Shown: positions 32,184 through 43,950, counted from the stretch's first letter. The stretch: 64,000 nt of DNA from an uncultured Ruminococcus sp. (GCA_947169885.1 CAMVRM010000011.1:1-64000); one strand, 5' to 3'. Numbers and translations are program-made. Notes: generated by a model not told the origin, from the letters alone.

Positions 32184-32212
32184 ATTATAACATTTATCGG
32201 ACGATATTTCAA
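32184..32212 (-). promoter_or_regulatory. sigma-A promoter of the two-component/ABC operon
   Basis: On the minus strand TTGAAA (32207-32212), 17 bp, TATAAT (32184-32189), followed by a short leader with GAGGTG before the ATG. Confidence 0.72.
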
Positions 32213-32242
32213 GTGTGAAAACACCTCCTTAAACTTCAAGAC

Positions 32243-32276
32243 AAAAAAGCGGTCAGGAAGATCGCCTCCCGACCGC
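32243..32276 (-). terminator. terminator of the LRR protein gene
   Basis: GCGGTC and GACCGC, extended by GGGAGG/CCT pairing inside, precede TTTTTT on the minus strand. Confidence 0.85.
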
Positions 32277-32398
32277 TTTGTATGCGTTTGTCTCGGATTA
32301 TCTCAGGTACGGTATTGAACGAGCCGTTCAAATATCATTTTTTAATGTTAGTTTTTTATTAAGAACCTTTCTAAGACCACCTATGCAAGCAGATCGCA

Positions 32399-34456
32399 TC
32401 AGCCGAAAGCATGATCTTTTATCTGTTCAACGCTTTCCGGTATATCGGGTTTTCTAAGAGAGTAACAGTTATTAAAAGCATATTCGCCAATGATTTTTAA
32501 GTTTTTCGGGAAATGTACGATCTCAAGTGAACTGCATTCATAAAAAGCACCGTCCGGTATCTCGGTAAGACTGTCAGGCAGGGTTATTTCTTTTAGACTG
32601 TCACAATAAAAAAATGCGTCCTCACCCATCTTTTTCAGATTTTCGGAAAATACTATCTCCGTCAGCGATCTGCAGCCGTTAAAGGCACGCTGTTCTATTT
32701 CTTCAACGTTTTCAGGCATAATGATCTTCTCAATGGCATCACAGCCTTCAAAAGCACTGTCACAAATGATCTTCGTGCTTTTCGGGAGCTGTATGTTTTC
32801 AAGTGATTTACAATTGTGAAATGCGCATTTCGGTATCTCTGTAATTTTATCGGGTAATGTTATTGTTTTCAGAGCTTCGCAGTCCCAAAAAATTTCTTCA
32901 CCTATCTTTTTCAGGCTTTCAGGGAATACTACTTCTTCCAGCAAGCCGCATTCTCCAAAGACACTGTTTTTTATTTCTTCAACACCTTCCGGGATGATGA
33001 TCTTTTTAAGGGAACAGCCCCAAAAAGCACCATGTTCAATGACCTTCAAGTTTTTCGGGAGCTGTATCCTTTCAAGTGATGTTAAACCTGAAAAAGCACC
33101 GTCCGGTATTGTAGATATATTATCTGACAATATGATCTCTTCCAGCGAGTTACAGTCATCGAATACTTTATCGCTTAATTCCTTTACTCCGTCGGGAATT
33201 GTTATCTTTTTAATGGCGGAGCAGCGTGCAAAAGCACTGTCCCCTATTTCTTCAACACTTTCAGGTATAGTAATGCTTTCAAGTGAAGTGCAATACTCAA
33301 AAGCAGACCAGCCGATAGTTTTGACACTATCGGGTATTTTTATGCTTTTAAGAGAAGTGCAATACTTAAAAGCACAGTTACTTATTTTCGTCAATTTATC
33401 GGGAAGAACTATTTCTTTCAGATCCTGACAGTAATAGAATGACATATCGCTTTCAACATCAACTGTATCGGGGATCACAAGGCTTTCGATCGAAGAATAT
33501 TGAAATGCACCGCCAATATATTTAACACTTTTCGGTATCTCAACAGTCTTGATCTTTTTACCTGTCCAGAAAGCTCTGCCGCAGATAGTTTCTATGCCGT
33601 CGGGTATCACCACGTTTTCATCATCACCGCTATATTTGTAAAGCAGCACATCATTGAATATAACAAAACCGTCTGCCGCTTCCTTTTCGAGAGTTTCCTC
33701 AAACGGAGTTCCTCTGAAAATACAGCCGCAGTTCGTTACAAGATTTTTTGGAATATTACACTGTGTAAGACCGCTGTTCTGAAATGCGCCGTATTCTATT
33801 TCTTCAATACTTTCGGGAAGTGTTATCTTTTTAAGAGATTTGCAGTTTGCAAAAGCATTGTTGCCTATCTTTTTCAAACTGTTTGGAAATTCGACCGTGC
33901 GAAGATACTTCATATTGGCAAACGAATCGTAACAGCTTCCGTAGTCAGTGTTGCAGCCTATCTCGGTAATGCCCTCGGGGAAAACAAGTTTTCTCACATG
34001 AGTGTCGGCAAGGATATGCCCTTCTGTATATTTGAGTTTTGACGGGATATTTATCGTTATGAGATTAGTGCAGCGTTCAAATGCCCAATAATGTATCTCC
34101 TCAACGGTATCAGGCAGATGAATACTTATAACAAAATATTTCATGAAATTATATTTTCTATCAACTATCTTATCATTGTCAAACACTGACTCTTCAAATA
34201 AGTCATCGCCTATTGATGTAACAGGTTTGCCCTCAATAGTGTCGGGGATATTGAGCAGAAAAAACGGAGCAGAGCAATAATATATCTCCACAGTGCCTTT
34301 TTCTGTTATCTTGTATTTGAAAAAACGCTCGGGCGTGCCTTTATGCCAGAATACGATATTCACTGTTACATATATCAGTGTCAGCACCAATAATACGATC
34401 AATGTGATCTTGCGTGCTTTTTTATTTGTCTCCTGTCTTTGTTCTGTATTTTCCAT
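32399..34456 (-). CDS. BspA-type leucine-rich-repeat protein with N-terminal membrane anchor
   Basis: The 685-residue protein has a membrane helix at about 17-37 (ITLIVLLVLTLIYVTVNIVF) with a charged N-terminus, then about 25 LRR_5 repeats of roughly 23 residues with the consensus LxxIxIPxSVxxIGxxAFxxC. In the last third the repeats form a four-repeat supermodule of about 92 residues (starting ISTIPDGAF, ITEIPKCAF, LTEIPDGAF), a recent internal duplication. The protein stops in the middle of a repeat at KDHAFG, and the codons after the TGA (C-D-L-L) resemble the expected continuation. LRR_5 proteins usually mediate adhesion or binding outside the cell; the ligand is unknown. Confidence 0.87.
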   Translation of the reverse strand: MENTEQRQETNKKARKITLIVLLVLTLIYVTVNIVFWHKGTPERFFKYKITEKGTVEIYYCSAPFFLLNIPDTIEGKPVTSIGDDLFEESVFDNDKIVDRKYNFMKYFVISIHLPDTVEEIHYWAFERCTNLITINIPSKLKYTEGHILADTHVRKLVFPEGITEIGCNTDYGSCYDSFANMKYLRTVEFPNSLKKIGNNAFANCKSLKKITLPESIEEIEYGAFQNSGLTQCNIPKNLVTNCGCIFRGTPFEETLEKEAADGFVIFNDVLLYKYSGDDENVVIPDGIETICGRAFWTGKKIKTVEIPKSVKYIGGAFQYSSIESLVIPDTVDVESDMSFYYCQDLKEIVLPDKLTKISNCAFKYCTSLKSIKIPDSVKTIGWSAFEYCTSLESITIPESVEEIGDSAFARCSAIKKITIPDGVKELSDKVFDDCNSLEEIILSDNISTIPDGAFSGLTSLERIQLPKNLKVIEHGAFWGCSLKKIIIPEGVEEIKNSVFGECGLLEEVVFPESLKKIGEEIFWDCEALKTITLPDKITEIPKCAFHNCKSLENIQLPKSTKIICDSAFEGCDAIEKIIMPENVEEIEQRAFNGCRSLTEIVFSENLKKMGEDAFFYCDSLKEITLPDSLTEIPDGAFYECSSLEIVHFPKNLKIIGEYAFNNCYSLRKPDIPESVEQIKDHAFG

Positions 34457-34495
34457 AATATACCTGCTTTCCGAGCATATGATTTGTTTACTATT

Positions 34496-34524
34496 ATTAT
34501 ATCATATGAACACTATCTTGTCAA
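34496..34524 (-). promoter_or_regulatory. consensus sigma-A promoter of the LRR protein gene
   Basis: On the minus strand TTGACA (34519-34524), 17 bp, TATAAT (34496-34501). Confidence 0.85.
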
Positions 34525-34593
34525 TAAGCAGTTTTTTTTGTACAATAGTAATTTCAAAAGTTAATAAATAGAAACTCACAGTCTGAGATACGA

Positions 34594-34632
34594 CAAAAAA
34601 AGACTGCATGACCGTCCAAGTCATACAGTCTT
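34594..34632 (-). terminator. terminator of the large secreted protein gene
   Basis: AAGACTG-ATGAC pairs with GTCAT-CAGTCTT, with a single mismatch between the two blocks; on the minus strand seven T follow. Confidence 0.85.
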
Positions 34633-34655
34633 ATCTTCAATTATCCAAAAAGTTC

Positions 34656-37631
34656 TCAGATAGTGCCTTCAACAGCTCTTGCCGAAATGCTTCTCAGATC
34701 CCACTTGCCGTTGACCTTTGCGCAAACGACCATTTTGTAAGTGCCCTTGCCAAGCTTCGGGGAAACGAAAGATGTAACATCGGCATCGGTGTAAGCCTGA
34801 ACTTTCCACTTGCCCGAAATGAACACGGCGATACCGTACTTTTCAGCGCCCTCGACCTTTGTCCAGTCGAGCAGGAATCTGTTGTTCTCTGCTCTGACAG
34901 TCAGCACGGGGAACGAAACTTCCGTCTTTGCTGAGATGGTCACAGCGTTTGAAACGTCATAGTTCCAGCTGCCGTTTATCTTTGCGATAACTGCGACCTT
35001 GTACTCGTTTCCAGCCTTTAAGCCGTCAAGCTTGTAAGAAGTTTCTTCGCCCTCGGAAAGTATCTGCCACCTGCCGTTCACATAGCCGCACACAGCATAC
35101 TTTTCAGCACCCTTTACAGCGTTCCAGCTGAGTTCCGCACTGCCGCTGCCCGTGGTGTAAGTGATCTTTATGCTCTCTTTTTCCTCATCGGCAGGAGCGT
35201 TCTCGGGTACTTGTGCAAGAGTTGCTTCTACCTGCGGAACAATACCGTTAGCATCGCCCGTTCCGAACCAGTAGAACTCACTCTTTTCGGTAGTCTCGCC
35301 CTTACCGCTGACTATCTTGCGTGCAGTAGTGCCGGCAACAGTTACGTCACCTTCGAGCGCTTCTGCACCCTCATGGAAGCTTGAACCACCTTCAAGATAT
35401 GCCTTAGCGACTGCAACAGTTCCCTTTCCGCTGACAGCCGCACCGCCGCTGCCCTTGGAGGTGTCGCCCGTGATGTTCATGCCGTAACCGCCGATAGCGA
35501 TAACACTTCCCTCGCCTGTTATACTGCCGTTGTCGAGCTGTATCGCATCGCCGCCGTCAGCTGTGAGCATGGAAGTTCCGCCGCCGTAGCAGGCAAGCAC
35601 AGAACCCTCCGGAACGTTCAGTGTTCCGCTCACTCTGAGTGCAGGCTGTCCGTTCTCGCCCGAGGGAGCTTCTTCGCCTAAGATATAAACATCGCCCTTG
35701 ACAGTAACACTGCCCTCGGTGACAACAACAGGCTCAAAGTTGCGGCGTGTGTCGTCCTCAGTCTCAGCAAGGTAATTTCCGTGAGCGGTTATGCGTGCGT
35801 TTTCAAGAACAGAACCGTCTTTCATGCGGAGCTGACCGTTTATCATCGAACCGTGCAGCCATTCACCCGAACCGTAATCGTTGTAGTCCATAGAGAATGT
35901 TCCGCCGTTTTCCACCTCGACAATGCCCTCAACAGTTGTCTGACGGAGTGTCAGCTTTGCGCCGTTCTCAACGACTATCTTAACGCCGCTGTGGACTTTC
36001 ATGTTCACCATTGTAAGGTTACAGCCCTCGGGGATGATGAGCGTCTGGGAAGTCTCCTCGCCGTCTGACAGTGCCGCAGTAACGCCTATCTCGCCGTAGT
36101 TCACTTCTGGAAGAACAGCGTGTGAACCGTACCACGCCTTGATGTCCTTGGGAACTGTCACAGTCTCATTCTCGCCGCCGAAAGTCTTCATGTTCCACGG
36201 CTCGTTGTCGAACATATATTTCCCGTCAGCCGTCTGAACGCAGTTATCGTAAGTCAGCTGATCGATAAGCTTTTCTTCGCCCGAGTATACGATATAATCT
36301 ACCTCGTTGCTGTAAGCTTCGCCCTTGTCGGTGACAAGATGAACGGATACCTTGTATCTGCCTGCCTTTTCGGGAACACCTCTGAGGAACAGGTCGCCGC
36401 TGAACTGATTTATCTCGCCGTAAACGCCGTCACATTCGGGAGAAATGACTATCTCCGACTTTGCGCCGTCAACTTGCAGAAGGTCGCCGTTCTTGAAATA
36501 ATCGGGCTTGTCCCACGCTTCTTCGGGAACATCTTCGAGCGCAGTGCCCTTTTCCGTCAGAGCAAACTCAACGTGTGCGGAACTTGACGAACTGATATAA
36601 GATGCACTGCCCGTTGTTGCCGAACTTACTGCGTCAACATCGTCCTGCTGACCGACTATCTTGTGTTCAAAACCGCCGACAATGCGCACGAACAGCTGCT
36701 GATCCTGCTCCTGCGGCGGTTCTTCCTGCGGTTCGTCTTTTGCAAGTTCTACCACATAATCGTAAGAAGTGCTTTCGTACCAATATTTCGGCGGAACTTC
36801 CACCTTTGACATAGTTACGTGAACGCTCTTGTCCTCACCGCCGTCGGGAGACTTGAAAGTAAGAGTATTGTCGCCCTCTGCAAGCAGGCTTGAATGGAAC
36901 TGTATGGTATTTCCTGTTACGATGCAGTCGCCCTTGTTCACATAGTAAAGCGAACTGTATGAACTGTTGTAGTTAAGCTTTGTGCCGTTCAAGACAACGC
37001 CTGCGGACGCTATCTGCGACAGTTCAGCATAATCATTGCCGAAAGAAGCGACTGTGTAAAGCGAATTGTCACTATCAGCGCAAACATCTTTGAGGTCTAT
37101 TGCAAGTGCAGACTGTTCCTCGCCGCCTGTCTGCTCCGAGCCGCCCGAAACGGTCTCGACTGTGTAAGTGTAACCGCTCCAATAGTCGCCGCTCTTTGAC
37201 ATTTTAAGGCAGACGGAAACATCTTCGCCGTCAGGAACTGTGAAAGTAACAGTGTTCTCGCCCTCGTTAAGCGATGCGGTGTAGAACTGCACAGTGCTTC
37301 CGCTGACGATACATTCGCCGACCTCCGCAGAACTTATGTAGCTGTAATTGCTGTTGTAGGCAAGCTTAGTTCCGTTGACCTTAACGCCTGCCTCTGCGAC
37401 CTGAACAAGTTCCGAGTAACTGTTATCGAAAGAAGCGGTGATGTAAGCGCCTCTGCTCCCCTCAGCCGTCACCGAAACAAGCTTGATGCCCGACTGCTGT
37501 TCGGAAGTCTGTGCCGTGTCATCACTCTCGGCGTATGCCGTCATTGCCGCCGCAGCAGCTGTTCCTTGCAGGATCATAAGGCTCATGATAAAGCTCACGG
37601 CTCTGACCCAATTTTTCCTTGATCTGTTCAT
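34656..37631 (-). CDS. large secreted multidomain surface protein
   Basis: From the ATG at 37631 (GGGAGG upstream) the product has 991 residues. A signal peptide ends near the AAAAAMTAYA segment. Two tandem repeats of about 105 residues follow (each with KVNGTKLAYNSNYS / VLNGTKLNYNSSYS and ENTVTF / DNTLTF). A middle region has an Ig-like part and a beta-helix-like stretch rich in Gly and Val (VKIVVENGAKLTLRQTTVEG). Two fibronectin-III-like domains lie at the C-terminus (SAELSWNAVKGAEKYAV, NRFLLDWTKVEGAEKYGI). No sortase motif, dockerin or SLH domain is visible, so anchoring is unclear. The long leader carries two TTAG...CTAA dyads. Confidence 0.82.
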   Translation of the reverse strand: MNRSRKNWVRAVSFIMSLMILQGTAAAAAMTAYAESDDTAQTSEQQSGIKLVSVTAEGSRGAYITASFDNSYSELVQVAEAGVKVNGTKLAYNSNYSYISSAEVGECIVSGSTVQFYTASLNEGENTVTFTVPDGEDVSVCLKMSKSGDYWSGYTYTVETVSGGSEQTGGEEQSALAIDLKDVCADSDNSLYTVASFGNDYAELSQIASAGVVLNGTKLNYNSSYSSLYYVNKGDCIVTGNTIQFHSSLLAEGDNTLTFKSPDGGEDKSVHVTMSKVEVPPKYWYESTSYDYVVELAKDEPQEEPPQEQDQQLFVRIVGGFEHKIVGQQDDVDAVSSATTGSASYISSSSSAHVEFALTEKGTALEDVPEEAWDKPDYFKNGDLLQVDGAKSEIVISPECDGVYGEINQFSGDLFLRGVPEKAGRYKVSVHLVTDKGEAYSNEVDYIVYSGEEKLIDQLTYDNCVQTADGKYMFDNEPWNMKTFGGENETVTVPKDIKAWYGSHAVLPEVNYGEIGVTAALSDGEETSQTLIIPEGCNLTMVNMKVHSGVKIVVENGAKLTLRQTTVEGIVEVENGGTFSMDYNDYGSGEWLHGSMINGQLRMKDGSVLENARITAHGNYLAETEDDTRRNFEPVVVTEGSVTVKGDVYILGEEAPSGENGQPALRVSGTLNVPEGSVLACYGGGTSMLTADGGDAIQLDNGSITGEGSVIAIGGYGMNITGDTSKGSGGAAVSGKGTVAVAKAYLEGGSSFHEGAEALEGDVTVAGTTARKIVSGKGETTEKSEFYWFGTGDANGIVPQVEATLAQVPENAPADEEKESIKITYTTGSGSAELSWNAVKGAEKYAVCGYVNGRWQILSEGEETSYKLDGLKAGNEYKVAVIAKINGSWNYDVSNAVTISAKTEVSFPVLTVRAENNRFLLDWTKVEGAEKYGIAVFISGKWKVQAYTDADVTSFVSPKLGKGTYKMVVCAKVNGKWDLRSISARAVEGTI

Positions 37632-37700
37632 GTTGATACATATCCTCCCTGATCTTTTTATATAACTGCCGTTTTTTTCGACAGCTGATACCTTCTCCAA

Positions 37701-37720
37701 TTAATTAGCAATAACTAACC
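37701..37720 (-). promoter_or_regulatory. TTAG...CTAA dyad, possible DtxR/IdeR-type operator
   Basis: On the minus strand GGTTAGTTATTGCTAATTAA. The TTAG-6-CTAA dyad matches the layout of the dyads at 37754-37775 and before feoA. Confidence 0.4.
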
Positions 37721-37753
37721 ATTTGATAAAAAATAAACAAGCTGAAAAGCCTG

Positions 37754-37775
37754 CTATAATTAGATAAAGCTAACC
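37754..37775 (-). promoter_or_regulatory. TTAG...CTAA dyad, possible DtxR/IdeR-type operator
   Basis: On the minus strand GGTTAGCTTTATCTAATTAT. Its core TTAGCTTTATCTAA differs in one base from TTAGGTTTATCTAA upstream of feoA, and its extended form matches the sequence before feoB at 52794-52814. Confidence 0.45.
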
Positions 37776-37867
37776 AAATATCAAAAAATATGTATATATC
37801 GTTCAAAACTATACCGTCAGACCGATATATACTTTGATAAGCAATAGGTAACTGTTCTCACAAGGAT

Positions 37868-37896
37868 AGTATAACACACTTCTGAAAAGAATGCAA
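37868..37896 (-). promoter_or_regulatory. sigma-A promoter of the large secreted protein gene
   Basis: On the minus strand TTGCAT (37891-37896), 17 bp, TATACT (37868-37873). The implied leader is about 230 nt. Confidence 0.65.
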
Positions 37897-37947
37897 TAGC
37901 TTTCACAAAAAATTAACCAAAACTAATTTTATACGATTATTTATATA

Positions 37948-39318
37948 TTATATATTTTTCAAACGTGTCAGAAGTATCACGCACTCAACGTGCTGTGTCC
38001 GTGGGAAAAGGTCGGCGGCTCTGACGTTCAGCGTTTTGTAGCCCAGCTTTTCCAAAGCGGCGCAGTCACGGGCGGCGGTGGCAGGGTTGCAGGAGATCAT
38101 GACGATGCGGCGTGGAGACATCTGCGCTATCGCTTCAAGAGTGTCGGGAGTACAGCCTTTTCGTGCAGGGTCGGCTATCACCACATCGGGACGTTCGCCA
38201 CGCTCCGCCAACAGCTTTGCAGCTTTTCCCGCATCGGAACAGATGAACTCGGTGTTGTCAAAGCCGTTGAGTGCCGCATTTTCACGGGCATTCTCTATCG
38301 CCTGCGGTATTATCTCAACGCCTATCAGCTTTTTCACACGGTCAGCCATTGACAGCCCTATCGTGCCTGCTCCGCAGTAGAGGTCTAAGAGCGTGTCGGT
38401 GGGTCTGAGCTGTGCAAGTTCGGCGGCGCAGGCGTAGACACGTTCTGCCTGTGCGGTGTTTATCTGGTAGAACGAGTGGAGCGAGATGCTCACTTTCCTG
38501 CCGCACATTATGTCGCTTATGCAGTCACTGCCCTTTAACACAACTGTTTTTTTGCCAAGGATAACATTGGTGCGTTCGGGGTTTATGTTCAGCTGGAATG
38601 ATTTTATCTGCGGATATTTTTCGCACAAAACTTCCGCCGCCTTTCGGTAAGCGCTTTCACTGTCGGCATTCTTTGCGATAAACGCCGCCATTATCTCGCC
38701 GCTGTGAAAGCCCTGCCGCAGATATATATGCCTGAGTTCTCCCTCGGAAGTTTCCTCGTTATATGCAGTTATATTATGTTTTGTGCATATATCAAGCATA
38801 TCATTTGCAATATTTATGAATATCTCAGGCAGAAGCAGACAGTCGCCATTCCCGATGACACGGTGCGAGCGCCTTGCATAGAACCCGAAATACAGTCTGC
38901 CGTTTTCGTCCTGCGACACAGGGAACTGAGCCTTGTTGCGGTAACGGCTGTCGTTCTCGGCGGCAAGCATCGGGAGCTGTTCGGGGTTCAGACCGCCTAT
39001 CCGCTCGAAAGCATCGGCGGCTATGCGCTGTTTTTCACGGCACTCTGCTTCGTAGGTCATATGCCTGAGACAACAGCCGCCGCATTTTACGCTGACTTCA
39101 CAGCCTGTGTCGTCAAGTCTGTCGGGGGAGGGAGATGTGACAGTCTCGGCTCTGCCGTAGCAGTAGCTTTTCGCCGTCTTGACGATACGGCAGGTCAGCT
39201 TGTCGCCCGTGCAGGTATCGGGCACGAAAACAGCTATGCCCTCGTAACGCCCTACACCGCTCCCCTCGCTTGTGACAGCGGTTATTTCAAGAGGTATTAT
39301 TTCATTCTTTTTCAACAT
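37948..39318 (-). CDS. rlmD: 23S rRNA (uracil) C5-methyltransferase, RlmD/TrmA family
   Basis: The 456-residue enzyme methylates a uridine using S-adenosylmethionine. It starts with a TRAM RNA-binding domain (about 5-60), followed by a Cys cluster CEVSVKCGGC-CL that can bind a 4Fe-4S centre, the SAM motif LLDLYCGAGTIGLSMA (about 310), DPARKGC (about 390) and the catalytic SCNPATAARD (about 412). Gram-positive bacteria often carry several paralogues, so the target uridine (U1939 or U747) is not certain. It is the third gene of the set MBL hydrolase, hemZ, rlmD. Confidence 0.88.
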   Translation of the reverse strand: MLKKNEIIPLEITAVTSEGSGVGRYEGIAVFVPDTCTGDKLTCRIVKTAKSYCYGRAETVTSPSPDRLDDTGCEVSVKCGGCCLRHMTYEAECREKQRIAADAFERIGGLNPEQLPMLAAENDSRYRNKAQFPVSQDENGRLYFGFYARRSHRVIGNGDCLLLPEIFINIANDMLDICTKHNITAYNEETSEGELRHIYLRQGFHSGEIMAAFIAKNADSESAYRKAAEVLCEKYPQIKSFQLNINPERTNVILGKKTVVLKGSDCISDIMCGRKVSISLHSFYQINTAQAERVYACAAELAQLRPTDTLLDLYCGAGTIGLSMADRVKKLIGVEIIPQAIENARENAALNGFDNTEFICSDAGKAAKLLAERGERPDVVIADPARKGCTPDTLEAIAQMSPRRIVMISCNPATAARDCAALEKLGYKTLNVRAADLFPRTQHVECVILLTRLKNI

Positions 39319-39353
39319 AAGATTTTCTGTCTCTCACTTTAAATTTATCTGTT

Positions 39354-40838
39354 TTACTTTTTTGTAAAGAAGTTTTTTATCTCTGCCTTGCGTTTAAGGA
39401 CAGTCTCAAAGCGCATATTGTAATCAACGGGATATTTGAAATTGAAAATGCGCTCGATGTTTCCGTCAGGTAATACAAGCTTTGTCGATGCCGCCGCTCC
39501 GACTGCGATTATCGTCTGGACTTCCTCCATGATGTAGATGTTGTAAAGGCTCTCGTGCGAGGGCTTTACCCAGCCGATGTTTTCAAGATTGTCCACCATA
39601 TTTTTCTGACGATACATATAATAAGGCAGATAGCCGTTTTTCCCGAGCTGTTCGGTGGCGTGGTCGACCATGAGCGAAGCAGGGCTTTTCATGAACGCCT
39701 GCTTTTCGTCGGAACTGTTCAGGTTCGCCGAACGCTTTATCGAAAGGGTGTGGACGGTTATGCTCTCGGGAGAAAGCCTGATAAGTCCGTCCATTGTCGC
39801 CCTGAAACTTTCGGGCGTGTCGGTCGGCAGACCTGCGATGATGTCAGTGTTTATCGAGTTGAAGCCTGCTTTTCTCGCAAGCTCAAAACTCTCGAAGAAC
39901 TGTTCTGCCGTGTGACTTCTGCCTATCGCCTGCAAAACGCTGTTGTTGAGCGTCTGCGGATTGACCGAGATCCGTGTACAGCCGTTTTCCTTGATCGCCG
40001 CAAGCTTTTCAGCCGTCACGGTGTCAGGTCTGCCTGCTTCTATCGTATATTCGGTGACAAGGCTCATGTCGAAACTCTCGGCAACCGTGCGCATGATACG
40101 TGCGAGCTGTTCGGCTGAAAGCGTTGTCGGAGTGCCGCCGCCGAAGTAAACCGTATCGGGCTTTAAGCCAAGTGATGCGGTTATCTCGGCAGTTGTGCGT
40201 ATCTCGTCACAAAGATTCTCAATGTAAAGCGGTATCAGTTTTTTCACCGCCGCCCCCTGCGCCGACTGTGATATGAACGAACAGTAACTGCACCTTGTCG
40301 GACAGAACGGTATCGAAACATACAGTCCGAAAGTCTTTCCGCCTGTGAGTTTCAGCCTGTCCAGTATCGGCTTCTGGACTGCGGCTGTCTGATATGCGAT
40401 AGAACATTTGTTCTCGGTAACAAGATACTTCTCTCTGAGCGCCGAGAAAACGCCCTCACGGTCAAGCCCTTTTTCCATGAGCCGATGCACCTGCTTGACG
40501 GGACGAACGCCTGTGAGTATCCCCCACTCGAAAGTCATTCCCGTCAGTTCACTCATGCAGAGGTAAAGCAGTTTGCTCATGAGAAATTCGCAGGAATCGT
40601 CCGAAATGTCCTCAGACTTCATCTGCTTTTCTGACGTTTTGCCGCCGAAAAAAACTGTCACGCTTATGTCAGCACAGTTGTCCGCACGTTCCAGCGTCAT
40701 GAGCGCACTGTCGCCCTCGCCGTCAAATGTGTCGCCGTCATCTAAGTAAGTGAACCCGAACCGCTGTGCAGGCAGAAACAGCTTCATGACAGCTTCCGTC
40801 TGGTACTTGAAACTGTTGCCCTTATAGATCAGCTGCAT
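39354..40838 (-). CDS. hemZ: oxygen-independent coproporphyrinogen dehydrogenase-like radical SAM protein HemZ
   Basis: The ATG at 40838 (CAGGAAAAC upstream) gives 494 residues; the start lies inside the last codons of the MBL hydrolase gene. An N-terminal extension of about 160 residues precedes a radical SAM domain with IPFCPTRCSYCSF (CxxxCxxC, about 175-187), FGGGTPT and IEAGRPDT, as in HemN/HemW/HemZ. The long N-terminal extension and RPVKQVHRLM segment are typical of HemZ. Its role in haem synthesis in an obligate anaerobe is uncertain; HemW-like haem chaperone activity is also possible. Confidence 0.85.
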   Translation of the reverse strand: MQLIYKGNSFKYQTEAVMKLFLPAQRFGFTYLDDGDTFDGEGDSALMTLERADNCADISVTVFFGGKTSEKQMKSEDISDDSCEFLMSKLLYLCMSELTGMTFEWGILTGVRPVKQVHRLMEKGLDREGVFSALREKYLVTENKCSIAYQTAAVQKPILDRLKLTGGKTFGLYVSIPFCPTRCSYCSFISQSAQGAAVKKLIPLYIENLCDEIRTTAEITASLGLKPDTVYFGGGTPTTLSAEQLARIMRTVAESFDMSLVTEYTIEAGRPDTVTAEKLAAIKENGCTRISVNPQTLNNSVLQAIGRSHTAEQFFESFELARKAGFNSINTDIIAGLPTDTPESFRATMDGLIRLSPESITVHTLSIKRSANLNSSDEKQAFMKSPASLMVDHATEQLGKNGYLPYYMYRQKNMVDNLENIGWVKPSHESLYNIYIMEEVQTIIAVGAAASTKLVLPDGNIERIFNFKYPVDYNMRFETVLKRKAEIKNFFTKK

Positions 40839-41472
40839 TTTGTTTTCCTGCCTGAATAAGATAGTGGTTGTAGGAACGTTCCTCATCAAGAGTTGTCTCG
40901 CCCATATGCCCTGGGAGAACACGCAGGTCGCCCCGCAAATTCCATATGGTGCGCATCGACTTCATGAGCGTGTCATAATCGCCGTCGGGCATATCAGTTC
41001 TGCCGACACTCCTTTTGAAAAGCGTGTCGCCCGAGAACATGACTTTCTCAATGATAAAACATACCGAACCCGAGGTGTGCCCGGGAGTATGCAAAACTTC
41101 AAATTCCAGTTCGTCCAGCTTTATTATGTCGCCGTCAACGAATGTCACAGCCTTGCTGTACGTGCGGCAGCCTCTCACTCTGAAATGCTCACTCAGCATT
41201 CCGTCACCGAAAGCAAGCTTGTCAAAGTCATTCTCATGTATAAACACCTCACAGCCTGTCATTTCCGCCAAGTCTGCGACTGCGCCGATGTGGTCGAAGT
41301 GACCGTGTGTCAGCAGTATCTTTTTGAGCGTAAGCCCACGTTTTTCTATTTCGCTGAGCATGAACTTAGGCTCTGCGGGAGCATCTATAAGCACGCAGTT
41401 CCCTGTTTCTGCGGCAACGATATAGCTGTTCGTATCGCAAATGCTCAGCGGTTCAAGTTTGATTATTTCCAT
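40822..41472 (-). CDS. metallo-beta-lactamase fold hydrolase (glyoxalase II-like)
   Basis: A 216-residue MBL-fold protein with the binuclear zinc motif LTHGHFDHIG (HxHxDH, about 54-63), LHTPGHTSGS (His, about 130), SGDTLF (Asp bridge) and LPGHMGET (His). Such proteins hydrolyse thioesters such as S-lactoylglutathione analogues. It starts 28 bp after the terminator of relA, with GAGGTG upstream of its ATG, and overlaps hemZ by 17 bp. Confidence 0.88.
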   Translation of the reverse strand: MEIIKLEPLSICDTNSYIVAAETGNCVLIDAPAEPKFMLSEIEKRGLTLKKILLTHGHFDHIGAVADLAEMTGCEVFIHENDFDKLAFGDGMLSEHFRVRGCRTYSKAVTFVDGDIIKLDELEFEVLHTPGHTSGSVCFIIEKVMFSGDTLFKRSVGRTDMPDGDYDTLMKSMRTIWNLRGDLRVLPGHMGETTLDEERSYNHYLIQAGKQNAADL

Positions 41473-41494
41473 AAATTAACACCTCTGTATCCTT

Positions 41495-41529
41495 TAAAAA
41501 ACAGGACTGCCCGTCAAAGACAGTCCTGT
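41495..41529 (-). terminator. terminator of relA
   Basis: ACAGGACTG and CAGTCCTGT form a perfect 9-bp stem with 11 nt between; on the minus strand TTTTTT follows. Confidence 0.88.
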
Positions 41530-41541
41530 CCGAAAAATTAC

Positions 41542-43842
<2,301 letters not shown>

Positions 43843-43950
43843 AATACAAACCCTCCTTCTCAACGCCAAAGCAAGAGCCGCATGAGGCGCACGCTCCCCT
43901 GCCCGGGCTATGAACAAACTTTTCCTGTTATTACTACTTGATCGCCTTAC

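Larger units (their letters stand above)
37632..37947. other. long leader of the large secreted protein gene
   Basis: No gene is visible. With the promoter at 37868-37896 the leader is about 230 nt. It can form an 8-bp stem ATATATCG/CGATATAT around a 21-nt loop and contains the dyads at 37701-37720 and 37754-37775. A third, looser TTAG/TTAA dyad is at about 37912-37926, upstream of the -35. I do not recognise a known riboswitch. Confidence 0.55.

Noticed and set aside
32500-34000. Regularly spaced similar DNA segments, at first suggesting a CRISPR-like or tandem repeat array
   Set aside because: The period of about 69 bp is the coding period of 23-residue leucine-rich repeats, and the units are degenerate and in frame.
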